A stretch of DNA of 54,344 nt. Source: an uncultured Synergistales bacterium. Its GTDB lineage: Bacteria; Synergistota; Synergistia; Synergistales; Aminobacteriaceae. Shown piece after piece: positions 35,737 through 43,895 of this stretch. The notes beneath the pieces are model-generated. The model saw only the letters and a program-made list of their open reading frames with translations, made no database searches and was not told where the DNA came from. The DNA lies in contig CAJOMU010000015.1 in NCBI GenBank assembly GCA_905235735.1, positions 1-54,344 of the forward strand. The letters are read 5' to 3'. Within the stretch, counting starts at the first letter, position 1; every line of letters begins with the position of its first letter. Position numbers and translations under genes: made by a program.

Positions 35737-35764
35737 GGGGGGAAACGCTTTCTACCCCCTAAGC
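35734..35764. terminator. Bidirectional terminator between maf and the LpxK fusion
   Basis: TTTAGGGGGG and CCCCCTAAGC pair around an AAACGCTTTCTA loop. Its G7 run is part of the stem and lies outside coding sequence. Confidence 0.75.
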
Positions 35765-37929
35765 TTTACGTATACATCTTCACGGACAGACCAGCCCAGA
35801 TTATTGCATGCATAATTCACTATGTCATCAAGTGCTCCAGGCTTACCCATTCGTTGAACTCCGGCCATGCTCATTGCTTCGTAAAGTGCTTCGTCATTCA
35901 GAACATGTATTACCGTATCAGCTAATACATTTGCATCTGCACTAACAAGAATCTCTGAATCTCCCAGCAGTTTCTTTTGTACGCGCTTTCCTTTCTCGTC
36001 AATCGACACAACAGGAATTCCCAAACCTGCACATAATTGATTTGCTGTTCCACCGAGACCAAGAAGTATTTTCACTCCGTCAACTGCACGTGCAATAGGT
36101 TCACTCGTCAGCTCGATGTGAATATCATCATGAATGAGTTCATCATCAATGACATTCCAACCCAAAGCCCTGCAAGAATCAAAGAACTCTTCAAGCGGCA
36201 ATGTAGGAGCAAGAACCATTCTGAAACGTGATTCGTTCTTTGCGATTATCTTCACGGCATCGAGAATCAATTTCACATCATCACATGCCCTCTTGCGGCT
36301 TCCAGGCAATAACAGAATGACATTCCCCTTCAAGTGTTCATGAATATCATCTTCGTACAGCAAATCCATTATCGGACTTCCTGAATACACTGCACGTTTC
36401 CCTAACTGCTTTGCACTCTCATCATCGCGTGTCCATGTCCTTAACGTGAATCGATTTATGATTGCCCGTTCAATTCTCCAATGTCCCGACAAGTAAACCG
36501 TCTTGGCCGTAGCACAGAACATAGGACGTGAACCTGACCCCCATAACGTATGAAGCAGCAGATAGACATCTCCAACGCATACAGGTGTTCGTATTCGTCC
36601 TGAAATCTTCTTCCAGTCCCGTAACTGTGCACTCACATGCTTTAAGAGTCCTGCTCTCATGTCGCCGAGCAAATCACGAAGGCTGTACTTCACGACACCT
36701 CCTGAAGGTGTAACAGAAGGTGCAGATTTAATCTCAAATCCTGCCTGCGAATATGCATCACCTTTTCCCACTAACGGGAATGCAGATATATTTGATTCTG
36801 GAAGTTTGCGTTTCAGTTTCTTAGCGAGCATTACACCGATTGCGTCTTCACCGTAACCATTCGAGGCTATTATGATTTCGGGTTTCATGCATTCATTGAG
36901 AGAAGAGAAGAATCTTTCAGGCTCATTAAGGACAGCGCGTACTCTTGGAACTATCAGAGGCATATTCAAGTTCCATTTGAATTGTTCGGGAAGGTTATAT
37001 AAATCTTTCTCAGTGCATATCATTGCATCGGTATTATTGCTTCCCGCGAGTGCACATAATCTTTCAAGCTCAATGTTCGTATATCTGTGATGGTCTCGAT
37101 AATGCTTCTCTCCTGACAGAATTAATCCGTAATCTCTTATTGAACGTCTGAAACTTTCAGGGCTTCCTATTGCTGAGAATGCAAATACTTTCATTCCTGT
37201 TTTAGGCTGCTCATTCATTCCGAACATCAGCCACCCGTCATGTTTCAATACGGACGTGAATATCCTTTCGTCAGGCACATATTCCCTTACATGTTCACGC
37301 AATGCTTCAAGCTCTTCACGTTCAGCCATATCTGCCTTTGTAAGCACAACAATATCTGCCCTCGATAAAGCATTCACATCCTCGCGCATTACTCCAGCAG
37401 GTGCTAATTTCCCTGAACCGAACGGACACATTGCATCTATAAGAACAATATCGCAATCACGAGCAAGACTTCTATGTTGAAATGCATCATCAGCAATCAC
37501 GAGTTCAATTCCTGAATCTTTAAGAGCATTCACACCTTCAATTCTGTGTCTGGCAATCGCAACTGGTATGTCTGGAAGTTTACGTGAGAGCAATAACGGT
37601 TCATCTCCTGCATCATCGCGTTTACCTTCACCGTTTCGGATTATCTTTACGTCCTTGTTTCGGCCTGTATAGCCTCTTGTTACGATTCCAGTCTTCACTC
37701 CACGATTGACCGCATACTCCGCAAGCATTTCAACGAATGGTGTTTTATTTGTTCCGCCGTAAGTGAGATTTCCAACGCTGATTAACGGTAACGGAGACTC
37801 ATCTGTTTTCATGAGGCCATGTATACGCATGAAATCCATGACAGATATTGCTGTTCTGCTTACCCATGATAACGGCGTGAATATTATGTCCATAAGGAAA
37901 TTATATTTATCTCCGTTGATGTGATTCAT
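35752..37929 (-). CDS. lpxK: Tetraacyldisaccharide 4'-kinase (LpxK) fused to an LpxB-like glycosyltransferase domain
   Basis: A 725-residue fusion. Residues ~12-340 are LpxK: SVGNLTYGGTNKTPFVEML is the P-loop region, GIVTRGYTG and IADDAFQHRSL are family motifs. It phosphorylates the lipid A disaccharide. From ~345 a second unit begins (MKPEIIIASNGYGEDAIGVML) and runs to the end with NVILLLPGSRKR and GLGGTANQLCAGLGIPVVSID, the pattern of lipid-A-disaccharide synthase-related proteins (TIGR03492 type). Start ATG 37929 has AAGG 5 bases upstream. Last gene of a minus-strand trio with MsbA-like and LpxB-like genes, so it belongs to outer-membrane lipid synthesis. The fusion is unusual. Confidence 0.85.
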   Translation of the reverse strand: MNHINGDKYNFLMDIIFTPLSWVSRTAISVMDFMRIHGLMKTDESPLPLISVGNLTYGGTNKTPFVEMLAEYAVNRGVKTGIVTRGYTGRNKDVKIIRNGEGKRDDAGDEPLLLSRKLPDIPVAIARHRIEGVNALKDSGIELVIADDAFQHRSLARDCDIVLIDAMCPFGSGKLAPAGVMREDVNALSRADIVVLTKADMAEREELEALREHVREYVPDERIFTSVLKHDGWLMFGMNEQPKTGMKVFAFSAIGSPESFRRSIRDYGLILSGEKHYRDHHRYTNIELERLCALAGSNNTDAMICTEKDLYNLPEQFKWNLNMPLIVPRVRAVLNEPERFFSSLNECMKPEIIIASNGYGEDAIGVMLAKKLKRKLPESNISAFPLVGKGDAYSQAGFEIKSAPSVTPSGGVVKYSLRDLLGDMRAGLLKHVSAQLRDWKKISGRIRTPVCVGDVYLLLHTLWGSGSRPMFCATAKTVYLSGHWRIERAIINRFTLRTWTRDDESAKQLGKRAVYSGSPIMDLLYEDDIHEHLKGNVILLLPGSRKRACDDVKLILDAVKIIAKNESRFRMVLAPTLPLEEFFDSCRALGWNVIDDELIHDDIHIELTSEPIARAVDGVKILLGLGGTANQLCAGLGIPVVSIDEKGKRVQKKLLGDSEILVSADANVLADTVIHVLNDEALYEAMSMAGVQRMGKPGALDDIVNYACNNLGWSVREDVYVKLRG

Positions 37930-37967
37930 ATATGCCTTCAGTAGTTCCGAAATTTTTCACACTCTCC

Positions 37968-39713
37968 TTAATTCATATCACCGAATTGCATTCTGTATAA
38001 GTCTGCGTAAAGACCTCCAGCCTTCATCAGCTCATCATGTGTCCCTGACTGAGTGAACTTTCCGCCTTGAAGCACAAGTATTCTGTCAGCCTCACGTATG
38101 GTTGTAAGTCTGTGAGCAATGATGAAAGAAGTACGTCCATTCATGGCCTGATTGATTGCCTTCTGCACCTGACGTTCCACAGCTATATCAAGAGAGCTTG
38201 TTGCTTCATCGAGGATTAATATTCTAGGGTCTCGTATCACTGCACGTGCAATTGCTATTCTCTGTCTTTGACCTCCTGACAATGTTACGCCTCTTTCACC
38301 GACTTCAGAATCGTATTTATCCGGCAATGATTCAATGAAAGTTCTTATGTCTGCAATCTCTGAGGCCTCGATAATCTTTTCCATGCTTGCGTCTTCAAGT
38401 CCATATGCGATGTTGAAGGCTATAGTTCCCTTCATCAGAATGCATTCCTGCGGTACGATTCCAATCTGACGGCGTAAATCTCTCAATGAAAGTTCACGTA
38501 TATCATGGCCATCAATCAATATGCGTCCGTTATCGGGGTCATAGAATCTCGGAATCAAATCAACGAGTGTAGATTTACCTGAACCTGTAGGGCCTACAAT
38601 TGCGATTCGTTCACCTGCTTTCACGTTAAGGTTTATGTTCTTCAGGATTGTTTGACCGTCTTCATAGCTGAATGATACATCTTCAAATGCAACTGAACCC
38701 GTAAGTCTTCCTGTGCTTATACCTCCGTCAGTCAATGCACTCTCCTCAATCGGGGATTTCAGCATATCGAATATACGTTCAATTGATGCTATACCTGTCT
38801 GCAATGTGCTCATTTGATTCATTACGCTTCTTATTGGCTGAACCATGAAAGCGATATATCCCGTGAATGAAATCAATTCTCCAGGTGTTAAACTTCCATT
38901 GATGACGCTCTGACCACCGAACCAGAAGATGATACATAGTGCAAGAATAAGGAATGCCTCAATAACTCCTGATGATACTCCCTGAACTGATACTGCATTC
39001 AATAAGGCATCATAGTTCTCTCTATTAGCCTTCTTGAATCTCTCAAGTTCTGAATCTTCCGTTGCGAATGAACGCACAACACGTATAGCCGAAAATGCTT
39101 CCTGTGCCGTTGCAGTTATGTCCGCGAGATGTTCCTGAACGTTATGTGCAGCCTTACGCAATTTTTTTGCTGCGAGCGATAAGAGACCTGCAACTATGGG
39201 GAGTACGAGAATGATGAGACATGTGAGCTTCCAGTTGATATAGAGAATGAACGCGAACATTCCGATGAAGGTTACGAGGTTGAATAGCAAATCTACAATT
39301 GTTCCTGTAACTATGCTCTGTAATGTCGCGACATCTCCTGTTATCCTGCTCATGAGTTCTCCGATTCGTGATGCATAAATTTTCTTGAGGCTCATTCTCT
39401 GCATATGGTCGTAAAGGTCTGTGCGAATATCCATCACTACAGACTGGCCTGCCTGATTCATAAGATACTTCTGGTAGTATGTAGTGATTGCCTTAAGTCC
39501 GAAGATGAGGAATACTGATACACATATGATGTTGAGCATGAAGACATTCTTTGAGATAAGGACATCATCGACTATGGACTTGAACAGGTAAGGGGGAAGG
39601 ACATTCAAACCTGACGAGGCAAGCATGAAGAACATTGCGAGAAGAATTTTCACGTAATGAGGGCGTGTATACGAAAGCAAAAATTGTATTGGTGTCTTAT
39701 TCTTCATGTTCAT
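37968..39713 (-). CDS. MsbA-like lipid A exporter (ABC half-transporter)
   Basis: A 581-residue ABC exporter from ATG 39713, which overlaps the stop of the LpxB-like gene. Six predicted helices (~1-310) precede a canonical nucleotide-binding domain: Walker A IVGPTGSGKSTLVDLIPRFYD, signature TLSGGQRQR, Walker B ILILDEATSSLD and switch His in FIIAHRL. All catalytic residues are present, so it can act as a homodimer. Position between two lipid A genes makes flipping of lipid A or a similar glycolipid the best guess. Confidence 0.87.
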   Translation of the reverse strand: MNMKNKTPIQFLLSYTRPHYVKILLAMFFMLASSGLNVLPPYLFKSIVDDVLISKNVFMLNIICVSVFLIFGLKAITTYYQKYLMNQAGQSVVMDIRTDLYDHMQRMSLKKIYASRIGELMSRITGDVATLQSIVTGTIVDLLFNLVTFIGMFAFILYINWKLTCLIILVLPIVAGLLSLAAKKLRKAAHNVQEHLADITATAQEAFSAIRVVRSFATEDSELERFKKANRENYDALLNAVSVQGVSSGVIEAFLILALCIIFWFGGQSVINGSLTPGELISFTGYIAFMVQPIRSVMNQMSTLQTGIASIERIFDMLKSPIEESALTDGGISTGRLTGSVAFEDVSFSYEDGQTILKNINLNVKAGERIAIVGPTGSGKSTLVDLIPRFYDPDNGRILIDGHDIRELSLRDLRRQIGIVPQECILMKGTIAFNIAYGLEDASMEKIIEASEIADIRTFIESLPDKYDSEVGERGVTLSGGQRQRIAIARAVIRDPRILILDEATSSLDIAVERQVQKAINQAMNGRTSFIIAHRLTTIREADRILVLQGGKFTQSGTHDELMKAGGLYADLYRMQFGDMN

Positions 39714-40804
39714 TCGGACGCAGCTATGTCGCATAATCTTGAAGCAGCTCCTGATTCGCCTGAGAGATTCAGATATTCTTCGCGAGTCTTTCTGAGTGCT
39801 TCGGGGTTCATGAGTTCCTCGCATATTTCTTCTGCGGCATCTTCGGGAGTAACATCACCGTACATTTCATTCATGACTTTATGAGGTGCTATCCTGTTTG
39901 GAAGTGAGATATATCCCCATCGTTTGAGTATTCTCATTGCACCGTATCTCCTAAATCTTATTCCTATTACTGGAAGTGAGGCCAAGAAACCGAGAATGCC
40001 TGCAACAGGAATATACTTCAGGAATTTTTCGGGAGCAACGACTAACGCAGGAAGTCCGCAATGCATAAGTTCAAAGTTATTTGTTCCAGGCTGAGTTAAT
40101 GCGTAATCTGCTTCTCTCATTGCAACACCTGCACCTGAACGAACTGGTTCAAGTCCTGCCTTTTTCCATTGAGTGAATTCTGATTCTGGCATGAACTGCG
40201 AGAATAGAGTACGAATTCTTGCCTCTGGAATTTTCGTGAGTATGTTCGTTTTCACATCAACAAGCCATTCTAATGCTGCGTGTCTAATTGCTGGTCTTGA
40301 GCCTGGCATGAATAATATTCTCGGTGAATTCTCTTTATGCGGCCACTTCCATTGAGATAATGCTGAAGGTGTCATATCCATATCTAATGCATCTTTCACG
40401 AGGTCTCCGATAGGAATCACATCATCAAGACCATTTGCCTGCTGACGATATGCAGTGAGCATCTTCACACCTTTAATTTGTTTTCGAGGCCCATATGTGT
40501 AACAAGTCAGAGGGGCATTTGAACTCTTCGACATTCTTAATCCGAACTGTATATCTCCTCCCAATTGAAGTACTCTGTCTGTTTTCTCATGTACTATTTC
40601 ATTCCATGTTCTTGATGTTCCCGAAGGCCCTTCGAGTTTATCCACTCCCAATAACGAAGCAGCTTCTCTCTCATGTCCAGATGAGAACGGACAAGGTAAC
40701 AGCCACAATGAAATAGAATGTCCTCTTTTACGCAATTCAGATGCGACAGGGCGAACCCAGCCCCATAATTCGCCTGGCCCATTAGTTAATATAGTTACTC
40801 TCAT
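39710..40804 (-). CDS. LpxB-like (lipid A disaccharide synthase family) protein
   Basis: A 364-residue protein with the N-terminal TILTNGPGELWGWVRPVASEL, an ILFMPGSRPAIRH segment and the late ALTQPGTNNFELMHCGLPALV, a glycosyltransferase sugar-nucleotide region like that of LpxB. LpxB joins UDP-diacylglucosamine with lipid X. Sequence is divergent, so it may be a related glycosyltransferase instead. It heads the operon with MsbA-like and LpxK. Confidence 0.72.
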   Translation of the reverse strand: MRVTILTNGPGELWGWVRPVASELRKRGHSISLWLLPCPFSSGHEREAASLLGVDKLEGPSGTSRTWNEIVHEKTDRVLQLGGDIQFGLRMSKSSNAPLTCYTYGPRKQIKGVKMLTAYRQQANGLDDVIPIGDLVKDALDMDMTPSALSQWKWPHKENSPRILFMPGSRPAIRHAALEWLVDVKTNILTKIPEARIRTLFSQFMPESEFTQWKKAGLEPVRSGAGVAMREADYALTQPGTNNFELMHCGLPALVVAPEKFLKYIPVAGILGFLASLPVIGIRFRRYGAMRILKRWGYISLPNRIAPHKVMNEMYGDVTPEDAAEEICEELMNPEALRKTREEYLNLSGESGAASRLCDIAASE

Positions 40805-40885
40805 GAAATCACAACCCTGTGAAAAAATTTTGTGCTAAAGATTTATTCTATAATACATTCAAAATCACAGGAGAAATTTTATCTG

Positions 40886-42622
40886 ATGTACAGAAAGTTA
40901 TTATCATGCGTTCGCGAATATAAACGTCAATCACTCGAAGCACCCTTCTATGTATCTCTTGAGGTAATCATGGAATGCATTATACCTTTCATAACAGCGA
41001 GGCTAGTGAATCAAATCCGCAATGGCTGTACGATGAATGAGCTTGTGTTCGACGGAGCACTGTTAATCATCATGGCCTTCATGTCATTAACGTTCGGAAT
41101 AATAGCGGGTAATTCATGTTCAACAGCATCATGTGGATTTGCGAAGAATTTACGGAGTGATATGTTCAAGGCAATACAGAAATTTTCGTTTGCGGACATA
41201 GATAGATTTTCAACAGCATCATTAATCACGCGAATCACAACTGACGTAAGCAATGTTCAGCAGGCCTACATGATGATAATACGAACAGCAATACGAGGGC
41301 CTTTAATGTTAATCTTCTCATTCATCATGGCCTTCATAATGGGAGGAAGAATAGCGTTAGTGTTTCTGTTTGCGGCTCCATTCTTAGGTGCGGGTCTGTT
41401 CATGGTTGCGAAGTGGGCAATGCCGACATTCAGAAGGATATTCAGGCAGTATGATGAGTTCAATGAATCAGTTCAGGAGAATGTATACGGTGTACGTGTG
41501 GTGAAGTCATTTGTTCGAGAGGAATACGAGAAGGAAAAATTTTCGGTGAGCAATGATGCAATTCTGAAGAGCTTCACTAAGGCTGAAAAAATTCTTGTGC
41601 TGAACAATCCGTTAATGCAATTCTGTACGTACATAGTGATGATATTCATTCTGTATTACGGAACATACAAGGTAATCACGACAAGGGGATTAGATTTGAA
41701 TATCGGACAGATAAGTTCACTCATAACATACGGAACTCAGATACTCGGAAGTTTAATGCGTCTTTCAATGGTGATGGTGATGATAACACTTGCACGTGAA
41801 TCAGCAGTACGAATCGTTGAAGTGTTAGAGGCTCAGCCAACACTCAGAAGTCCTGAGAACGGGATAACGGAAGTAAAAGACGGAGGAATAATCTTCAGAG
41901 ATGTATGCTTCAGATACGGGGATAACACAAGAAATCCATACGCATTGAGTAAGATAAACATTGAGATAAAAACCGGCGAGACAATTGGAATCATCGGAGG
42001 AACAGGTTCATCAAAGACTACGCTTGTGCAGTTAATCCCACGACTATATGATACGACAGAAGGAAGTGTTATATTAGGAGGTCATGACGTAAGAGAATAT
42101 GAACTTGAATCACTGAGGAATAACGTAGCAGTTGTATTGCAGAAGAACGAAATATTTTCCGGAACAATCATCGAAAATCTGAAATGGGGAAATAAACTCG
42201 CCTCGAAGGAAGACATTGAAGAAGCATGCAGAGTATCATGTGCAGATGAATTCATAGAGAGACTGCCGGATAAACTTGAAACGCACATTGAGCAGAACGG
42301 AACGAATTTATCAGGAGGTCAGAAGCAAAGGTTATGCATAGCACGAGCATTATTGAAGAAGCCTAAAGTATTGATTCTTGATGATGCATTGAGTGCTGTT
42401 GATACACACACTGACGCGAAGATACGAGCCTCACTGAAAGAATATATGCCTGACGTAACGAAGATAATCATTGCACAGCGTATACTTTCAGTGAAGGAAG
42501 CCGATAGAATAATAGTAATGGAGGGAGGGGAGGTGAAAGCAATCGGAAGACATGAAGAACTGTTAAAGACGAGTGAGATATACGGCGAAATATATTCATC
42601 ACAGCAGCAGGAAATACAATAG
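40886..42622 (+). CDS. ABC half-exporter with degenerate ATP site
   Basis: A 578-residue exporter (start ATG 40886, AGGAG 12 bases upstream). Six predicted helices come first. The nucleotide domain has Walker A GGTGSSKTTLVQLIPRLYD, signature NLSGGQKQR, Walker B VLILDDALSAVD with Asp in place of the catalytic Glu, and IIIAQRI with Gln in place of the switch His. These replacements mark the degenerate half of heterodimeric exporters such as TM287 or BmrC. No canonical partner follows; the nearest is the divergent MsbA-like gene at 37968. It starts a three-gene operon with two secreted proteins. Confidence 0.86.
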   Translation: MYRKLLSCVREYKRQSLEAPFYVSLEVIMECIIPFITARLVNQIRNGCTMNELVFDGALLIIMAFMSLTFGIIAGNSCSTASCGFAKNLRSDMFKAIQKFSFADIDRFSTASLITRITTDVSNVQQAYMMIIRTAIRGPLMLIFSFIMAFIMGGRIALVFLFAAPFLGAGLFMVAKWAMPTFRRIFRQYDEFNESVQENVYGVRVVKSFVREEYEKEKFSVSNDAILKSFTKAEKILVLNNPLMQFCTYIVMIFILYYGTYKVITTRGLDLNIGQISSLITYGTQILGSLMRLSMVMVMITLARESAVRIVEVLEAQPTLRSPENGITEVKDGGIIFRDVCFRYGDNTRNPYALSKINIEIKTGETIGIIGGTGSSKTTLVQLIPRLYDTTEGSVILGGHDVREYELESLRNNVAVVLQKNEIFSGTIIENLKWGNKLASKEDIEEACRVSCADEFIERLPDKLETHIEQNGTNLSGGQKQRLCIARALLKKPKVLILDDALSAVDTHTDAKIRASLKEYMPDVTKIIIAQRILSVKEADRIIVMEGGEVKAIGRHEELLKTSEIYGEIYSSQQQEIQ

Positions 42623-42634
42623 GAGGGTGATTAC

Positions 42635-43885
42635 ATGCGTAAAAGATTAATTGCAGGGTTAATTATGGTTTGTATGTTATGCAGTGTGTCTTATGCAGAA
42701 GAATCAGATTCATGGACAGATTATTTCTCGATTGCATGGGATTCATTCTGTGATTGGGTAGTTAGTTGGTTCACATCAGATGAGCCTGAAGTTATTGAAA
42801 TTTCACCTGATACACTTCCTCCGCACATCGCCTCAGAATGGAATGCTCTGACTGATACATTAGGTGATACACTCACGCTTAGGGACAAGCAGGATACACT
42901 TCCGAATTACGCGTTATTCGGAGAGGACAAGAGCACGAATGCGAAGAAGATTAACGAACTCTTGAACCGAGCTATCTCAATGCTGACTAACGGAGAGGCA
43001 GGAGATATACGCAGACAGTCGAATGAACTTCGAGAACGAATCCGAACACAGAGAATAGAACTCGATGAACTTCGCAATAAACGCATCACTGCACCTGATA
43101 AAAGTTCGATGTTAATGTTCTGGAAACTGACGAAGGATAAAGCAGACAAGAAAATATACGAGCTTGAAGAATCAATCAGGCATGATGAGACAGCATTGAC
43201 TGAAGTGAACCTGAAACTCACGAATGCACTGCGTAAGATTGGGCTTGAACTTGATGAATCGCAGATAGAGATACTCATGAATTCCGCGACAGGTGATGAC
43301 CTAATGCAGAACACGATAATATTCTCGAATGTGAAGAGCATAGTAGCAAAACTTGAGGAACTTTCGCAGAATGACACTAACAGCATAGAGATAACGCGAA
43401 GGTACACGGGAATGTATCTTGTCCTGAATGACTTATTGATTCACACGCAGGAAGAACTTGTGCGTAAGATAGACGGAACATATAAGCCCAGACTGAATGA
43501 GATAATCCGTGAGGCGGAAACACTCAGACATGATGCGCTGAAGAAAAGCCGAATGAACACGTACACTGAAAGTCAGAGGGCATCATTTGAGACTAATGCG
43601 GAGAGTAACGGAATGACAATTAGAGTTGCGAATCTCTACATTGCACTTCTGGATTCACAGAGGGCGGGAACAATGGAGAGCATAAGGAGCCTGAAACTGA
43701 ATCGAGATTTAGCGGAGAATACATACAGGACAGTGAGAAGTTCAGGAGAGCTTAGAGGATTAATTCATTCAGGATTGAGTTTACTTGATGCAGTGAATGA
43801 ATTGAAGATGCCAGAGCTGAAAATATTTGAGAGTGATGCGATGCGAATTGAGTTTGAGAAGATAAATGCTAGACTTAAACGATAG
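42635..43885 (+). CDS. Unknown secreted coiled-coil protein
   Basis: No family recognised. 416 residues with a clear signal peptide ending in VSYA. A Trp-rich segment follows (DYFSIAWDSFCDWVVSWF). Long charged helices with coiled-coil character come next (DIRRQSNELRERIRTQRIELD, DKKIYELEESIRHDE, and further helices to the end). The start ATG has AGGAGG about 7 bases upstream. Between an ABC half-exporter and a secreted C39-like/GH13 protein; it could be a periplasmic adaptor or scaffold, which is inference. Confidence 0.75.
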   Translation: MRKRLIAGLIMVCMLCSVSYAEESDSWTDYFSIAWDSFCDWVVSWFTSDEPEVIEISPDTLPPHIASEWNALTDTLGDTLTLRDKQDTLPNYALFGEDKSTNAKKINELLNRAISMLTNGEAGDIRRQSNELRERIRTQRIELDELRNKRITAPDKSSMLMFWKLTKDKADKKIYELEESIRHDETALTEVNLKLTNALRKIGLELDESQIEILMNSATGDDLMQNTIIFSNVKSIVAKLEELSQNDTNSIEITRRYTGMYLVLNDLLIHTQEELVRKIDGTYKPRLNEIIREAETLRHDALKKSRMNTYTESQRASFETNAESNGMTIRVANLYIALLDSQRAGTMESIRSLKLNRDLAENTYRTVRSSGELRGLIHSGLSLLDAVNELKMPELKIFESDAMRIEFEKINARLKR

Positions 43886-43895
43886 GAGGATGATT

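Noticed and set aside
35734-35764. G7 run after maf as a contingency tract
   Set aside because: It lies after the stop codon and is one arm of a terminator stem. The G6 run near 17455 is the same case.
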